DNA from: Dichetophora obliterata
Lineage: Eukaryota; Arthropoda; Insecta; Diptera; Sciomyzidae
NCBI GenBank assembly: GCA_963920525.1
Contig: OY986436.1
Location: 91,661,868-91,725,867 of the forward strand
Direction: 5' to 3'
Length of the DNA stretch: 64,000 bases
Positions 54,596 to 64,000 of this stretch are shown piece after piece (position 1 is the stretch's first letter; each line of letters begins with the position of its first letter). Under the pieces are notes generated by a model, which saw only the letters and a program-made list of their open reading frames with translations, was not told where the DNA came from and made no database searches. The position numbers and the translations under genes are program-made.

Positions 54596-55039
54596 AGTTA
54601 AACAATATGTTTCGTGTTTTTGACAAGATTTTATTATAACGAAGTAACTCGCCTCGAATCTGTTTCTCAATTGAATTCCGCTAGTTTTCTTACTAAACTA
54701 AAACCCAAGCACTAACCAACCTGCCTCTCCATGCGTTGTTGTTGTTAGTGTTAAATCGCTTTACACAGCTATGTGGGTGCAGCAGCAAACTCTGCTGATG
54801 CCATAACACTTAGAAGAGTATGGTCATCGGTCATCTAACAATAGGCTTATGTGGCGTGATGTGTTGCTATGTTCTTGTGACGATGATCATAAAAAAATTA
54901 CTTTGCTCTGAATAGTTTTGTGAGTCCAACAACAACTCAGTTGGTACTGTTGTTATGTGCGTTGGTCATCTGGCAACAGGTGAATTTTACGGTGCCAATT
55001 TGAGTGGCATTAGCGGCTGTGTTAGCTGCTACGTTAACT
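54596..55039 (-). repeat. Probable 3' LTR of the gypsy-type element
   Basis: On the minus strand the candidate LTR begins AGTTAACGTAGCAGC at 55039, directly after a purine-rich AGAAGGGGGAT that would be the polypurine tract. It would end AACT at 54596. The start resembles gypsy (mdg4) LTRs, which begin AGTTAAC. The partner LTR lies beyond the window, so the left boundary is a guess. Confidence 0.55.
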
Positions 55040-55392
55040 ATCCCCCTTCTAAATCTCGAAACGTCCTCGATTCGAAGAAGTACTCTATTTCGCACTTTAG
55101 TCTTTCAATGAGCATGTGTTGAAAGTGGAAACATATTTGCGTAAGTTTTACAAAGGATTTGGTTTGGCTTAGTTAAATACAATTAAGAACTAAAACAAAA
55201 TGAATATTGCTTGAAGCGAACTAAACAAAGTCATACAAAAACTATTAATAATTCAATTTATAATTTTCTTAAACTAACGTGATGATTCAAAAAATTAACA
55301 AGTGATTTATTTAGATACATTTTTTTTTGGTTATTTTAATGTTGTTGCTTTTCGACATTTTTTGAGAGAGAACATATGGAACAGTTTATTTT

Positions 55393-55859
55393 TTAACGTA
55401 GATTACTTTTATGTATTTTCCTACCATCAATCAGAACTGTTGTACCAAGATCTTTCTCAATTATTTTCTCAACAAACACCTTATCAAATTTATTTCCAAG
55501 CCTTTTATTTCTTCTTAAAAAAACCTTCTCTCCAGGGCTGTAGATTTTAGCTGCTCGTCCCCGATTGTTTCTTTTTAGAGTTTTTTCTTGAGTTTCAGAT
55601 AACTTTTTCCTTATAAAATCCAACTTTTCCGCTGCACAATTGTGAAATATATCGGTTGGTCTAGCATTGATTACAGAATGGTAGCTTAAATTGTATTTGT
55701 GCGTTGCTAAAATAACCAGGTCAATAGTATCGTCTATCTTTTGCTGCTCTTTGATACAACGCGCAATTTCTAACAGAGTGGAGTGGAACCTTTCCACCTG
55801 ACCATTGCTTTCGCTGTGAAGAGTAGGAATGAAAAATTGGTCTATTGAAAATATATCTC
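55393..55859 (-). pseudogene. pol: Integrase C-terminal part, downstream of the Harbinger insertion
   Basis: It resumes pol with IFSIDQFFIPTLHSESNGQ and the third catalytic residue in QVERFHSTLLEIA. The C-terminal domain follows (RGRAAKIYSPGEKVFLRRNK, IIEKDLGTTVLIDGRKIHK) and ends at a stop at 55393. It is separated from the rest of pol by 4.1 kb, so the integrase is not made. Confidence 0.9.
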
Positions 55860-56195
55860 TTAGGGCCATTTTGTTCACAGAGAGATAAATTTATCCCCGA
55901 GTTAATTCCATGATTTTTCCAGTTTTTCATTTGTTCACAGTGAGTTAAGCATTTAACTCTTCAAGCTGGGGATAAAAATGGTGGCGAGATAGCTTAACCC
56001 CAGAAATACTTAACTCGTGAAAATTGGTGAGTTAAGATTTTTAATTCGCTCTCATCACTCTCATTTTAATATTTTTTCATTTACTTGGTGTCAAAATATG
56101 TAAACAGACACAGCTGTTTTAATTTTTAATTAAATTCTGAAAAAAGAGGTTTGACAAAAAGTTTTTGAAAAATAAAAGAAAAAAAGTTTATCAAA

Positions 56196-57355
56196 ATGGA
56201 TCTTTTGGAACACTTTTGGGAGAACTGGAGCGATAATGATGACGAAGTGGAAGTGACTTTGCGGGCCGAACGCAGGCAATATAAAATGCAGGAACGCATT
56301 GGATTGGACAAGTGGGACGAGAATGACTTCGTCTATCGTTTTCGATTGACGAAGGCCGCGGTCGTACTGGTGCTGCAATTAATTGAACCATCTCTGCGAC
56401 ATACACGGGAAAGGTAAAATACTATAAAATAAGATGTTTCAGTGCTGATTAATTTTTGCTCTGCAGATCGCGCTATATTCGACCGGTGACTCAATTGCTG
56501 ATAGCATTGCGATTTTACGCGCTTGGGTCAATGCAAGTGTCCATAGCTGACTTCGCCGGTATTTCCGTAACGTCGGTTTGTGTAATTTTGCGCAAGGTGA
56601 CCATCGCGATTGCACAGCAGCGACCAAATTTTGTAAAAATGCCACGCACAAACGACGAAAGGCTTGCAGCAAGCAATAAATTTTATAAATTTGCGAGATT
56701 TCCTCGTGTGATTGGCGCAATTGATTGCACACACGTAAAAATTCAGTCGCCGGGTGGAAACGAAGCAGAAAATTTTCGCAACCGAAAGGGATGGTTTTCA
56801 ATAAACACACAGGCGGTGTGCTCTGCCGACATGAAAATAATCAACGTTGTAGCACGTTGGCCGGGTACATCGCATGACCAAACCATTCTTAATGCGTCTA
56901 GCCTTAAAATGGAACTGGATGAAGGTGTTTTTGATGACTTCATCATTGTTGGCGATAGTGGATACAAAAATACTAAATATTTGGCCACACCTCACTTGAA
57001 TCCAGCTACTCCTGCAGAACACTTATATAACGAAAGTCAAATAAGGACGCGCAATGTCATCGAACGTACTTTTGGTGTATGGAAGCGTCGTTTTCCGGTG
57101 CTTGCAATGGGTATACGTGTGCGTATTGAGACCATACAGGGCATAATATGCGCTTGTGCAGTGCTACATAACATCGCCATCGATGAAAAAGTGCCGGTAG
57201 TGCCAACGAACATCGATGGATTCGAAGAGATGTTGACAGCTTCTGATATGCCAGAGATTATTAGAAATGAGGAAAATACGTCACGCAATGTTCGTGAGGC
57301 AGTGCTGATGCCTTACTTTAGGCAACTGTTGGCGACAGGATATTCAAATGAATGA
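56196..57355 (+). CDS. Harbinger transposase (368 aa, one intron)
   Basis: This nuclease cuts the element at its ends and joins it at TWA sites. Exon 1 is 56196-56413 and exon 2 56467-57355. The 53-bp intron begins GTAAAA and ends CTGCAG, and the codon across the junction gives Arg. The N-terminal half has helix-turn-helix-like sequence (LRFYALGSMQVSIADFAGIS). The DDE_4 nuclease domain runs from about residue 155: GAIDCTHVKIQSPGG (first Asp), IIVGDSGYKNTKYLATP (second Asp) and NVIERTFGVWKRRFPVL (Glu). The length is normal for the family and no disruption is seen. It would act with the Myb-like protein encoded on the opposite strand. Confidence 0.93.
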
Positions 57356-57939
57356 ATATAATTCTTTATTAAAAAAACATTTTTTTCAAAATAAATCTTG
57401 AAGTAATTAACTCTATAAACCATACCTTGTTTTTTGTTACGTAAAACTATTTGGGGTTGTTTTACACTTCACTAACCTTAAAGCGGTATTTTGTTCAATG
57501 TAGAAACAAATGCTACAATTATGTTTCCTTTTATTTATGACTAGTTCAATTTTCATTTTTCTTTTTTTTATTTCGTTTTAAATTAAAATAAAATAAATTA
57601 AAATAATACAAAATTGAGATCAGTTTTAAAATTCAGTACATAAGAAATTATTAATTATATTATATTTAAACTTTCGGCACTTCATTGGTTTAAATTAAAA
57701 ATAGTTTATTATAAAATAAATAATAATAGACCATATTAAGACTAAACTTCATAATAATTATAATGAAAAGCAAAAAAAAAATAATTATCTTTTGACTTTA
57801 AAAGTTTTAAGAAAATAAATTATATCTGCATTTTCTATTTTTCTATTTTTATATTTTTATATATTTATATTTTTATATTTTTATATGTTTATATTTTTAT
57901 ATTTTTATATTTTGATATTTTGATATATTATAATATATA

Positions 57940-58270
57940 TTTTATATTATTATATATATTACATTATATTATATTATATTATATTATATTATATTATATT
58001 ATATTATATTATATTATATTATATTATATTATATTATATTATATTATATTATATTATATTATATTATATTATATTATATTATATTATATTATATTATATT
58101 ATATTATATTATATTATATTATATTATATTATATTATATTATATTATATTATATTATATTATATTATATTATATTATATTATATTATATTATATTATATT
58201 ATATTATATTATATTATATTATATTATATTATATTATATTATATTATATTATATTATATTATATTATATA
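57940..58270. repeat. ATATT pentanucleotide microsatellite (~310 bp)
   Basis: About 60 units of ATATT run between the two convergent genes of the Harbinger element, with imperfect TATTTT-type repeats before it (57830-57940). The 124-codon frame over it is a repeat artefact. Confidence 0.95.
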
Positions 58271-58346
58271 TTATTTGGCACTTTATTTATTTAAGAAAGG
58301 TACATTGTAGCTTGTTAAAAAATTATTTAAATAAACAATAAAAACA

Positions 58347-59630
58347 CTATTCAGTGTGATCGTTGCACTCGCTGGATCGTGCGACACTTGATGATTGAGA
58401 TTGACTAGATAAGCGAGACGAAGTCCGAGAACGGTTATTTCTATTTGAAAATTTAAAATGAATTTTGTGCTGATCTTGGTGGTACTGCAAGCGAAGATTG
58501 TGTTCCTTCTTAGACTGCTGAATACGCAAATTGTGTTCTTTCATACGCCAATCACGTTCCTCCGTTAAATTTTGAATGCGCATATTGTGTTCCTCCATAG
58601 CATGCTGTTTACGCAGTTGTATATAAGACAATTCGCTTTCTAAAACTTCAAGTTTTTTTGCAGCTAAGTCATTGGAGTCAGCTGTTTTGCGATTTTGTCG
58701 TTTTAGTAGAGGATGCGCTTTTTTTCGGAGCATAGATGGGGTATATTCAGACCAGTCGCGCAATGGGAAAGGTGAAACATTTTCTTTACGTGAAGTTGGT
58801 TCGATATTTTCTTTCGCATGCGGGCGCGTTGTAACACTAGCGTGGGATTCTTCCAGCACAGTATCATCATTTGATAGTATTGTAATCTGATTGTACATTT
58901 AAATTTATACACATTAGTAATTGTAAATTCAGTTGGCCCAAATAAAAAAATACCTCAATGTCAGTTACTTCCTGGCCATCGACGTCATCAATCAGAGTTG
59001 CTTCGAGGTGGGAACGCGGCGAATCAGAATCACAGGCTGTTTTAGAGTTCGGGCGAGTTAAATTTGGAGTAGGTGCGTCACGAGAAGTACTAATAAGTCG
59101 TGTCTATTGGTGCATTCGGGATTATAACAATTAGTACTTGTGTAATAAATGATCTAAAATAAAAAATACCTCAGCATCATTAAATTCCTGGTCGTCGTCA
59201 AAAAAAGGACTTAATCCATTAACGGATACTGAAAGAATGGCTGCAAGCTGTTGCAGCTCCTCACTTTCCAGTAAGCATTCTTGTGGTGCTTTCCCACCAC
59301 CAGTTAATTGGCGAGCTCTTCGCTCGGCTGCAGCGGATTGGCGCAAACCTTTTTTCACGGCTTTATATTTGCTTCGAAGTTGTTTTTCGCTGCGAATCTA
59401 AAAACGAACCGCTTAGATTTATTAATTAAACGACAAAATTAAATATTTACATTTTCCGGTGCCCGACAATTGTAGTCTGAGGTGATGTCCGCCCAGGCTT
59501 TGTTTTTTGTGCTGCTGCTGGTGGCGTCTGTCTTCCGGCATTCGATGATTGCGGCTTTCCTCAAAACACACTGAAGCAACAATTTCTCTTCCTTCTTGCT
59601 GTAATTAGCACATCGGTCGCGCTTTGCCAT
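58347..59630 (-). CDS. Harbinger Myb/SANT-like DNA-binding protein (365 aa, four exons)
   Basis: Harbinger transposition needs a second protein that binds the transposase and DNA. Exons are 59630-59451, 59397-59170, 59103-58954 and 58886-58347. Each intron starts GT and ends AG, and all joins are in phase. Exon 1 carries the Myb/SANT-like N-terminus (NYSKKEEKLLLQCVLRKAA, KAWADITSDYNC), continued by RSEKQLRSKYKAVKKGLRQS in exon 2. The middle is acidic. The C-terminal part is a charged coiled coil (LEVLESELSYIQLRKQHAME, then repeated EEHNMRIQ/KEHNLRLQ units) ending in a Ser-rich tail. The exon structure is predicted by eye. Confidence 0.85.
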
Positions 59631-59927
59631 TTTTATAAGTTCTTATTGGAATTCAAAACTTAATAAATCAACACAACACTATTTGTGTTTACAATTTTAA
59701 AGAAAATTTAAAACGGAACGTCAAAAAATCTCGGTTGCATTTTTAAAAATCCCCACACATTTTTTAATTAATGAGCAACACTCAAACGTTCCAATGGAAA
59801 TCGATATTAACTGAGAGCGAATTTATGCTCTAAGCATAAAGCCGGGATAAAATGTGAACAAAACACTTTTTTATCTCCCGATTTATACGCTTGGTATAAA
59901 ATTAACCTAGAGATAGTTATCCCCGAA

Positions 59928-62585
59928 TTAAATCATATTTATGCCCTTTGTGAACAAAATGGCCCTTAGAAGAACTTTAATGGCATTTGATTGAAAGGCT
60001 TTTTCATTGTCAGACACAATGACTTTGGTGTTATTAAATACTAATAAAACTTCTAACATAGCGTTTTTAATATCAAACGTAGCTCTTGAAACAATAGGTT
60101 TTACTATGGCAAACTTGGAAAATTTGTCTATGCACGTTAAAAATAATTGCTTGCCAGTTATAAAAATATCCATATGGAGAATTTCACCTGGAAGGTTTGG
60201 AATTGGTGTTTTACCTATTCCAGGATCGGGAGGTTTTCTCTGGTATTTATTCTCCAAACATATCTTGCAATTTGTTATTGTTAATTTCAACAATTTTTTT
60301 ATGTCTGGGAAGAAATACTCACGAGAAATCTGGCGAAAGTTTTCGTGTAGGCCACGATGAGCCCGATTGTGCTCCATTGCAATCAGTTCCATTTGATCAT
60401 CTTTATTGACCAAATCAATTAGAAGGAACTCTGTGTGAATAAATTTAATACCAGGAAAGGTCGATATTATAACATTTTGTATCTCAGCTAAAGTTTGGAG
60501 ATCACAGTATATTCCGTTGGTGACGTCAGGGTTAATAATAATTCTTAAGCATTGGATAAGTCTTTCAAGAGTATCAAAAATTATTGTGTGACGTATCAGT
60601 TTTTTAAAAAGAATTTTAGTATTTTTACTAAAGGAATTAGACTTGGAAATCAATAACTGATTTCTAAATTGATTAATAGGGCAATTGACTGTTTTAATCA
60701 CTTTACTCAAAGATTCTTCGCTGTGCACAGTTTCATCTGATGGAACTTCACTCAAATTGTGGGAAAACTGCCTAGAAAGTGCGTCTGCAACTTTGTTGTC
60801 TTTCCCAGGTTTGAAATGAAAAGTTGGCGCAAACTCTTCTATGAACGCTCGCCATCTTTTCATTTTTGTATTTGGGTTTTTTTCAGACATTGCGAAAATC
60901 AGAGGCTGATGATCAGTAAAAATTTTAATATTTCTTATTCCATACAGATAATGGCGAAGTTTTTTTAATGCCCACACAATCGCAAGTAGCTCACGTTCGT
61001 TAGTGGCATAATTTTGTTCGGTAGCAGAGAGCGTTCGCGAAATCATTGTAATTGGGCGACCCTTTTGCGACAAAACCGCACCTAAGGCTGTGGAAGAGGC
61101 ATCTGTTGTGAGCTCAAAAGGTTGGTTATAATCGGGGTATTGAAGTAAAACGTCCTCTGAGGCTAATATTTGTTTTATTCGTTCAAAGGCTTGAAGCGCT
61201 CCAGGATTAAACTCGATTTTTACATTTTTTGAATTACGCGTACCCACTTGTCCGTTTTCTCCGCGAAGATAAACAGTCAAAGGCTTGACGATGGCGGCAT
61301 AATCTTTTATAAAACGCCTGTAATACCCTGATAGACCAAGAAATGAACGTAACGCTCTAAGGGTTTGCGGAGGCTCGAAATTAATAATGTCACTAACCTT
61401 ATCCGGACAAGTTCTAAGACCTGTGCTAGAAACGAGAAACCCTAGAAACTCCACTTGGGTTCTAAAAAATTTTGATTTTTCCGGGGAGACTCTCATCCCT
61501 GCGTTTTCAAGTTTTTTAAGCACATTGTCGATGTGTTCTAAATGCGACTCCTCATCTGGAGAGTAGATGATTATGTCATCGACATAAACATGACAATATT
61601 TCCCTATAACTTCACGTAAAACATCATCGATTGCCCTTTGAAAAATACTGGGAGCGTTTCTTAACCCAAAGGGTAATCTACAAAACTCGTATTTTCCGTT
61701 GTTTATATTAAATGCCGTTTTCTGTTTATCTTCCTCACACATAATGATTTGATGAAATCTGGACTTAAGGTCTAATGTTGTAAAAAATTTTGAGCTTCTT
61801 AAGTTGGCCAAGATTACAGATGTATCCGGAATGGGATATCGATCCGGAATTGTTTTTTCATTGAGTTTCCGAAAATCGATCACCATTCGCAATTTTGGCT
61901 TACCATCTTCATCAAAACCTTTCTTAGACACCACGTGGATAGGTGAATTATAAGGCGAACAAGATGGCCTTATTATTCCATCCCTAAGAAGCGTTTTTAT
62001 TTCGTTATTGATAAACGGAGCTACGGAAATGGGATATGGGTAGCTCTTACTGTATATCGGTTCATCTGTATTTGTGCGAATTTTTCCCTTAACGGTCGTA
62101 TTGTATGGCAAAGCTCTATTAGGATCCGCAAATGCATTAGTATTTTCGTTTATTATCTGCCGAAATTGAGCTTGGAATTTGAATGGGACTGAATCCTCTT
62201 CTATTGTAATTAAGTTTACTTGTTCACATGAAAGATAGTGTAATTTTTCTTTACCATTACGGTAAAATAAATACCCTTGAACAGTGTCAATTTTAGCGTC
62301 GATTTGTCTTAAAAAATCATAGCCTATAATACCGTCAAACGTGCTTAAGCTTGAAAGCAGAAAGAACGTTGAGGTATTGTCTAAAACATTAATTATGCAT
62401 TTTTTATTTATCAAATTTGTACCGTTTATTGATTTTAAATTAAAAGATTTTTCCAAAGGTTTGATTCCTTGAAGAAATGGAAAGTACTTTATATAATTTT
62501 TTGTCGTGCCTGTGTCAACTAAAATGCGAAGCTCCTGACCGTTTGTGCACTTTTTTGTAATAAACGGTAGGAGCGATTTTAGTTT
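59928..62585 (-). pseudogene. pol: Pol of the gypsy-type element, truncated in the integrase by Harbinger
   Basis: The pol frame overlaps the end of gag and opens without ATG. Domains in order are: protease (RILVDTGTTKNYI, near 62510), reverse transcriptase with [31 protein letters not shown] and catalytic HVYVDDIIIYS, then [16 protein letters not shown]. RNase H follows with LTTDASSTALGAVLSQ and IFTDHQPL, and then the integrase zinc finger (HNRAHRGLHENF, NCKICLENK) and the first two catalytic aspartates (LHMDIFITGK and VIVSDNEKAF). The frame then enters the Harbinger repeat at 59965 and stops at 59928. Confidence 0.92.
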
Positions 62586-63910
62586 AAAAAATTTATTTCG
62601 TCCCCATATTCCGCTATAACATCTTCATTGAAGTTTTGGTTGTCATTTTGAGGGCTTTCGTAATAATATTCATTTTCAAAATTGACATTCTGTCCCAAAC
62701 TTTCCTCTTCATTCGAAAAAGTTTCTAATTCTTCCGGCATAAAATTTACCTTTTGCAGTTTCTGAAAAGGTGAACGATCGGAATGTAACTGTTCGCGATT
62801 CCTCTTAAATGCTACTGGAAAATTGGAATTTAAATTCTGCGGCTTAGGAATATAATTAGGTGTTGTATGAACTGGATTTTTAAAATGCTGATGCTGTTGA
62901 AGTGGTGGAGTTGGAATACTAATATGCTGCCTGTAATAACTTGTGTTGTTATCAACTTCCATTGGAGTTTGTCTATTAGAAACATTTTGGTGGAAGCGAA
63001 TACTCGCATGCGGTTGATTATTGTGGTTGATTTGTTTATATTGAGACATTATTGGCCTATTGGATTTATAAGTGTTTCCGGCAGCAAACGCTGCTGCAAA
63101 ATCGTGTCGTCTATGATTCGTTTGGAGCTCTTGAGCAACTGCAAGGGCAGTTGGAAGGTCTTTAGGTCTGGCGGAAAAAAGAATATCGCACAATGGACGA
63201 CGGAGGCCTGATATAAAGACGCGTAAAGCGTTTTCTCTAGCGCGTTCATTTAATGTGGCGATGATATCTCCTTTCCCGCTATAGGTCATGATTTGTTTAT
63301 TTATTATAAGGCATAGCTTTTTATCTACCTTATTATAATAATCGATAATAGAGAGATTATCCTGCCTCAGGATGCTTAATTCATTTTCCAGAACATAAAG
63401 CGGCCTTTTATCTGCATATTCTTGATCAAGCCTAGCTATAATTGCCCTGAAGTTAAGCACCGTATTAAAAGATGCAAGTGTGGCATTTGCAGAACCTATA
63501 ATTTTGTTTCGGAAAATACCCATTGCAATGTAGTATCTTTCCGAGCCCTCCGTGTAATAATTTATGGCGAATTCAGCTGCACTTCGCCAGGCTGGATAAG
63601 AATTAGAATCACCACTAAATTCAGGCAGAGACTTTATTAAGTCTAAACTTGAATTATTTTCAGCAACCAATGGATTAATAAAAACGGGTAAATGTTGTTC
63701 TACGCTAAGCGGTTGCAATTGATTAATTGCTAAAGTTAAGTGACTTAGCTGTTCAGATAACTGTTGCCTTGTAATTTCATTGGCCTCATTAACGATTTCT
63801 ATCACCTGATCCCTATTAAGAGACATTTTGTCGACCTCTTCTTTATATTTACTAAAAGGCTTGGTAGAAAAATTTGGTATGAAGCGTAAAGGTTCGATTC
63901 TATTTATCAA
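62579..63910 (-). CDS. gag: Gag of the gypsy-type element (443 aa)
   Basis: This structural protein would form the particle. The frame is open for 443 codons from the start near 63910; an internal Met (KMSLNRDQ) about 29 codons in is an alternative start. The capsid-like part shows LIKSLPEFSGDSNSYPAWRS, LDQEYADKRPLYVLENELS and RVFISGLRRPLCDILFSARP, and the C-terminal third is Asn/Gln/Pro-rich and acidic at the end. No CCHC zinc knuckle is visible, as in gypsy itself. The stop at 62579-62581 overlaps the beginning of pol in another frame, so pol would be made by frameshifting. Confidence 0.88.
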   Translation of the reverse strand: MINRIEPLRFIPNFSTKPFSKYKEEVDKMSLNRDQVIEIVNEANEITRQQLSEQLSHLTLAINQLQPLSVEQHLPVFINPLVAENNSSLDLIKSLPEFSGDSNSYPAWRSAAEFAINYYTEGSERYYIAMGIFRNKIIGSANATLASFNTVLNFRAIIARLDQEYADKRPLYVLENELSILRQDNLSIIDYYNKVDKKLCLIINKQIMTYSGKGDIIATLNERARENALRVFISGLRRPLCDILFSARPKDLPTALAVAQELQTNHRRHDFAAAFAAGNTYKSNRPIMSQYKQINHNNQPHASIRFHQNVSNRQTPMEVDNNTSYYRQHISIPTPPLQQHQHFKNPVHTTPNYIPKPQNLNSNFPVAFKRNREQLHSDRSPFQKLQKVNFMPEELETFSNEEESLGQNVNFENEYYYESPQNDNQNFNEDVIAEYGDEINFLN

Positions 63911-64000
63911 AATTATTTCATGGAACTAAGTGGTTGAGTTCCTTCTAAATACTATATCTTTAAATAATACGAAATGTTTGTATTCTTTTACTTTTACCAT

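Larger units (their letters stand above)
55863..59965. mobile_element. Complete PIF/Harbinger transposon (4103 bp)
   Basis: The ends are exact inverted repeats of GGGCCATTTTGTTCACA, and TTA is duplicated outside (55860-55862 and 59966-59968). It contains the two genes of an autonomous Harbinger, a DDE transposase (plus strand) and a Myb/SANT-like DNA-binding protein (minus strand), arranged convergently. Both are free of stops and shifts once short introns are removed. Motifs such as TTGTTCACA and GAGTTAA recur near the left end and TGTGAACAAAA near the right, likely protein-binding sites. It sits inside the gypsy integrase. Confidence 0.95.
54596..64000 (-). mobile_element. Gypsy (mdg4)-type LTR retrotransposon, split by Harbinger, running off the window
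   Basis: Gag and pol lie on the minus strand from 63910 to 59968, and the integrase C-terminal part at 55859-55393. The gap is the 4.1-kb Harbinger insertion. There is only about 350 bp between the integrase end and the probable LTR, so no env is present. The 5' LTR is past the window edge. Apart from the insertion, gag and pol are open, suggesting a fairly recent element. Confidence 0.88.

Noticed and set aside
57920..58294. 124-codon open frame of repeating Ile/Leu/Tyr
   Set aside because: It is a translation of the ATATT microsatellite, not a membrane protein.

Overview
This 64 kb window looks like insect DNA, most likely from a higher dipteran fly and possibly a tephritid. The organism is an inference from content: AT-rich sequence, mauritiana-like mariners, a Minos-like Tc1 element with a 62-bp intron, gypsy/17.6-type LTR elements (one with env), and Jockey-group non-LTR elements. 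I found no host protein gene, tRNA, rRNA or CRISPR. Nearly every interpretable stretch is a transposable element, a remnant of one, or a simple repeat, so the window reads as a nested repeat cluster.

Layout. 0-6.8 kb: non-coding inverted-repeat elements (a 976-bp element at 1635; a foldback complex at 2.8-5.1 kb carrying a 305-bp TTA-flanked MITE), then a ~750-bp TATATC microsatellite. 6.8-13 kb: three degenerate non-LTR retrotransposons on the plus strand. 13.2-25.1 kb: a foldback-family copy split at 13,750/24,830 by an ~11-kb hAT-like insertion. A second copy of the same hAT-like family is nested inside it in reverse orientation, and that copy has in turn collected a Minos-like element, a palindromic MITE, a rosa-like mariner, a foldback hairpin, a mauritiana-like mariner and several MITEs. 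25.8-34.5 kb: a minus-strand Jockey-group element split at its catalytic YADD codons by a 6.26-kb 17.6/297-like errantivirus (gag, pol and env all broken) with ATAT target duplication.

34.6-39.9 kb: MITEs and a non-LTR ORF1-like piece. 39.9-43.5 kb: a hAT element (8-bp duplication GCAAAACC) holding a hAT dimerisation-domain remnant and two nested mariners. 44-47.3 kb: a second copy of the 1.6-kb-region element, split by a 707-bp hAT MITE, followed by a mariner with an apparently intact 347-aa transposase. 47.6-49.7 kb: remains of a LOA-like element (ORF1 and endonuclease). 50-54.5 kb: a minisatellite, a TIR element and a reverse-transcriptase fragment. 54.6-64 kb: a gypsy-type retrotransposon on the minus strand running off the window edge, whose integrase is split by a complete 4.1-kb PIF/Harbinger element with two intact, convergent, intron-containing genes.

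No pathway joins these genes; each group belongs to its own mobile element. The strongest results are the exact nesting order, readable from target duplications and paralogous empty sites, and two elements that look coding-competent: the Harbinger at 55,863-59,965 and the mariner at 45,962-47,247.
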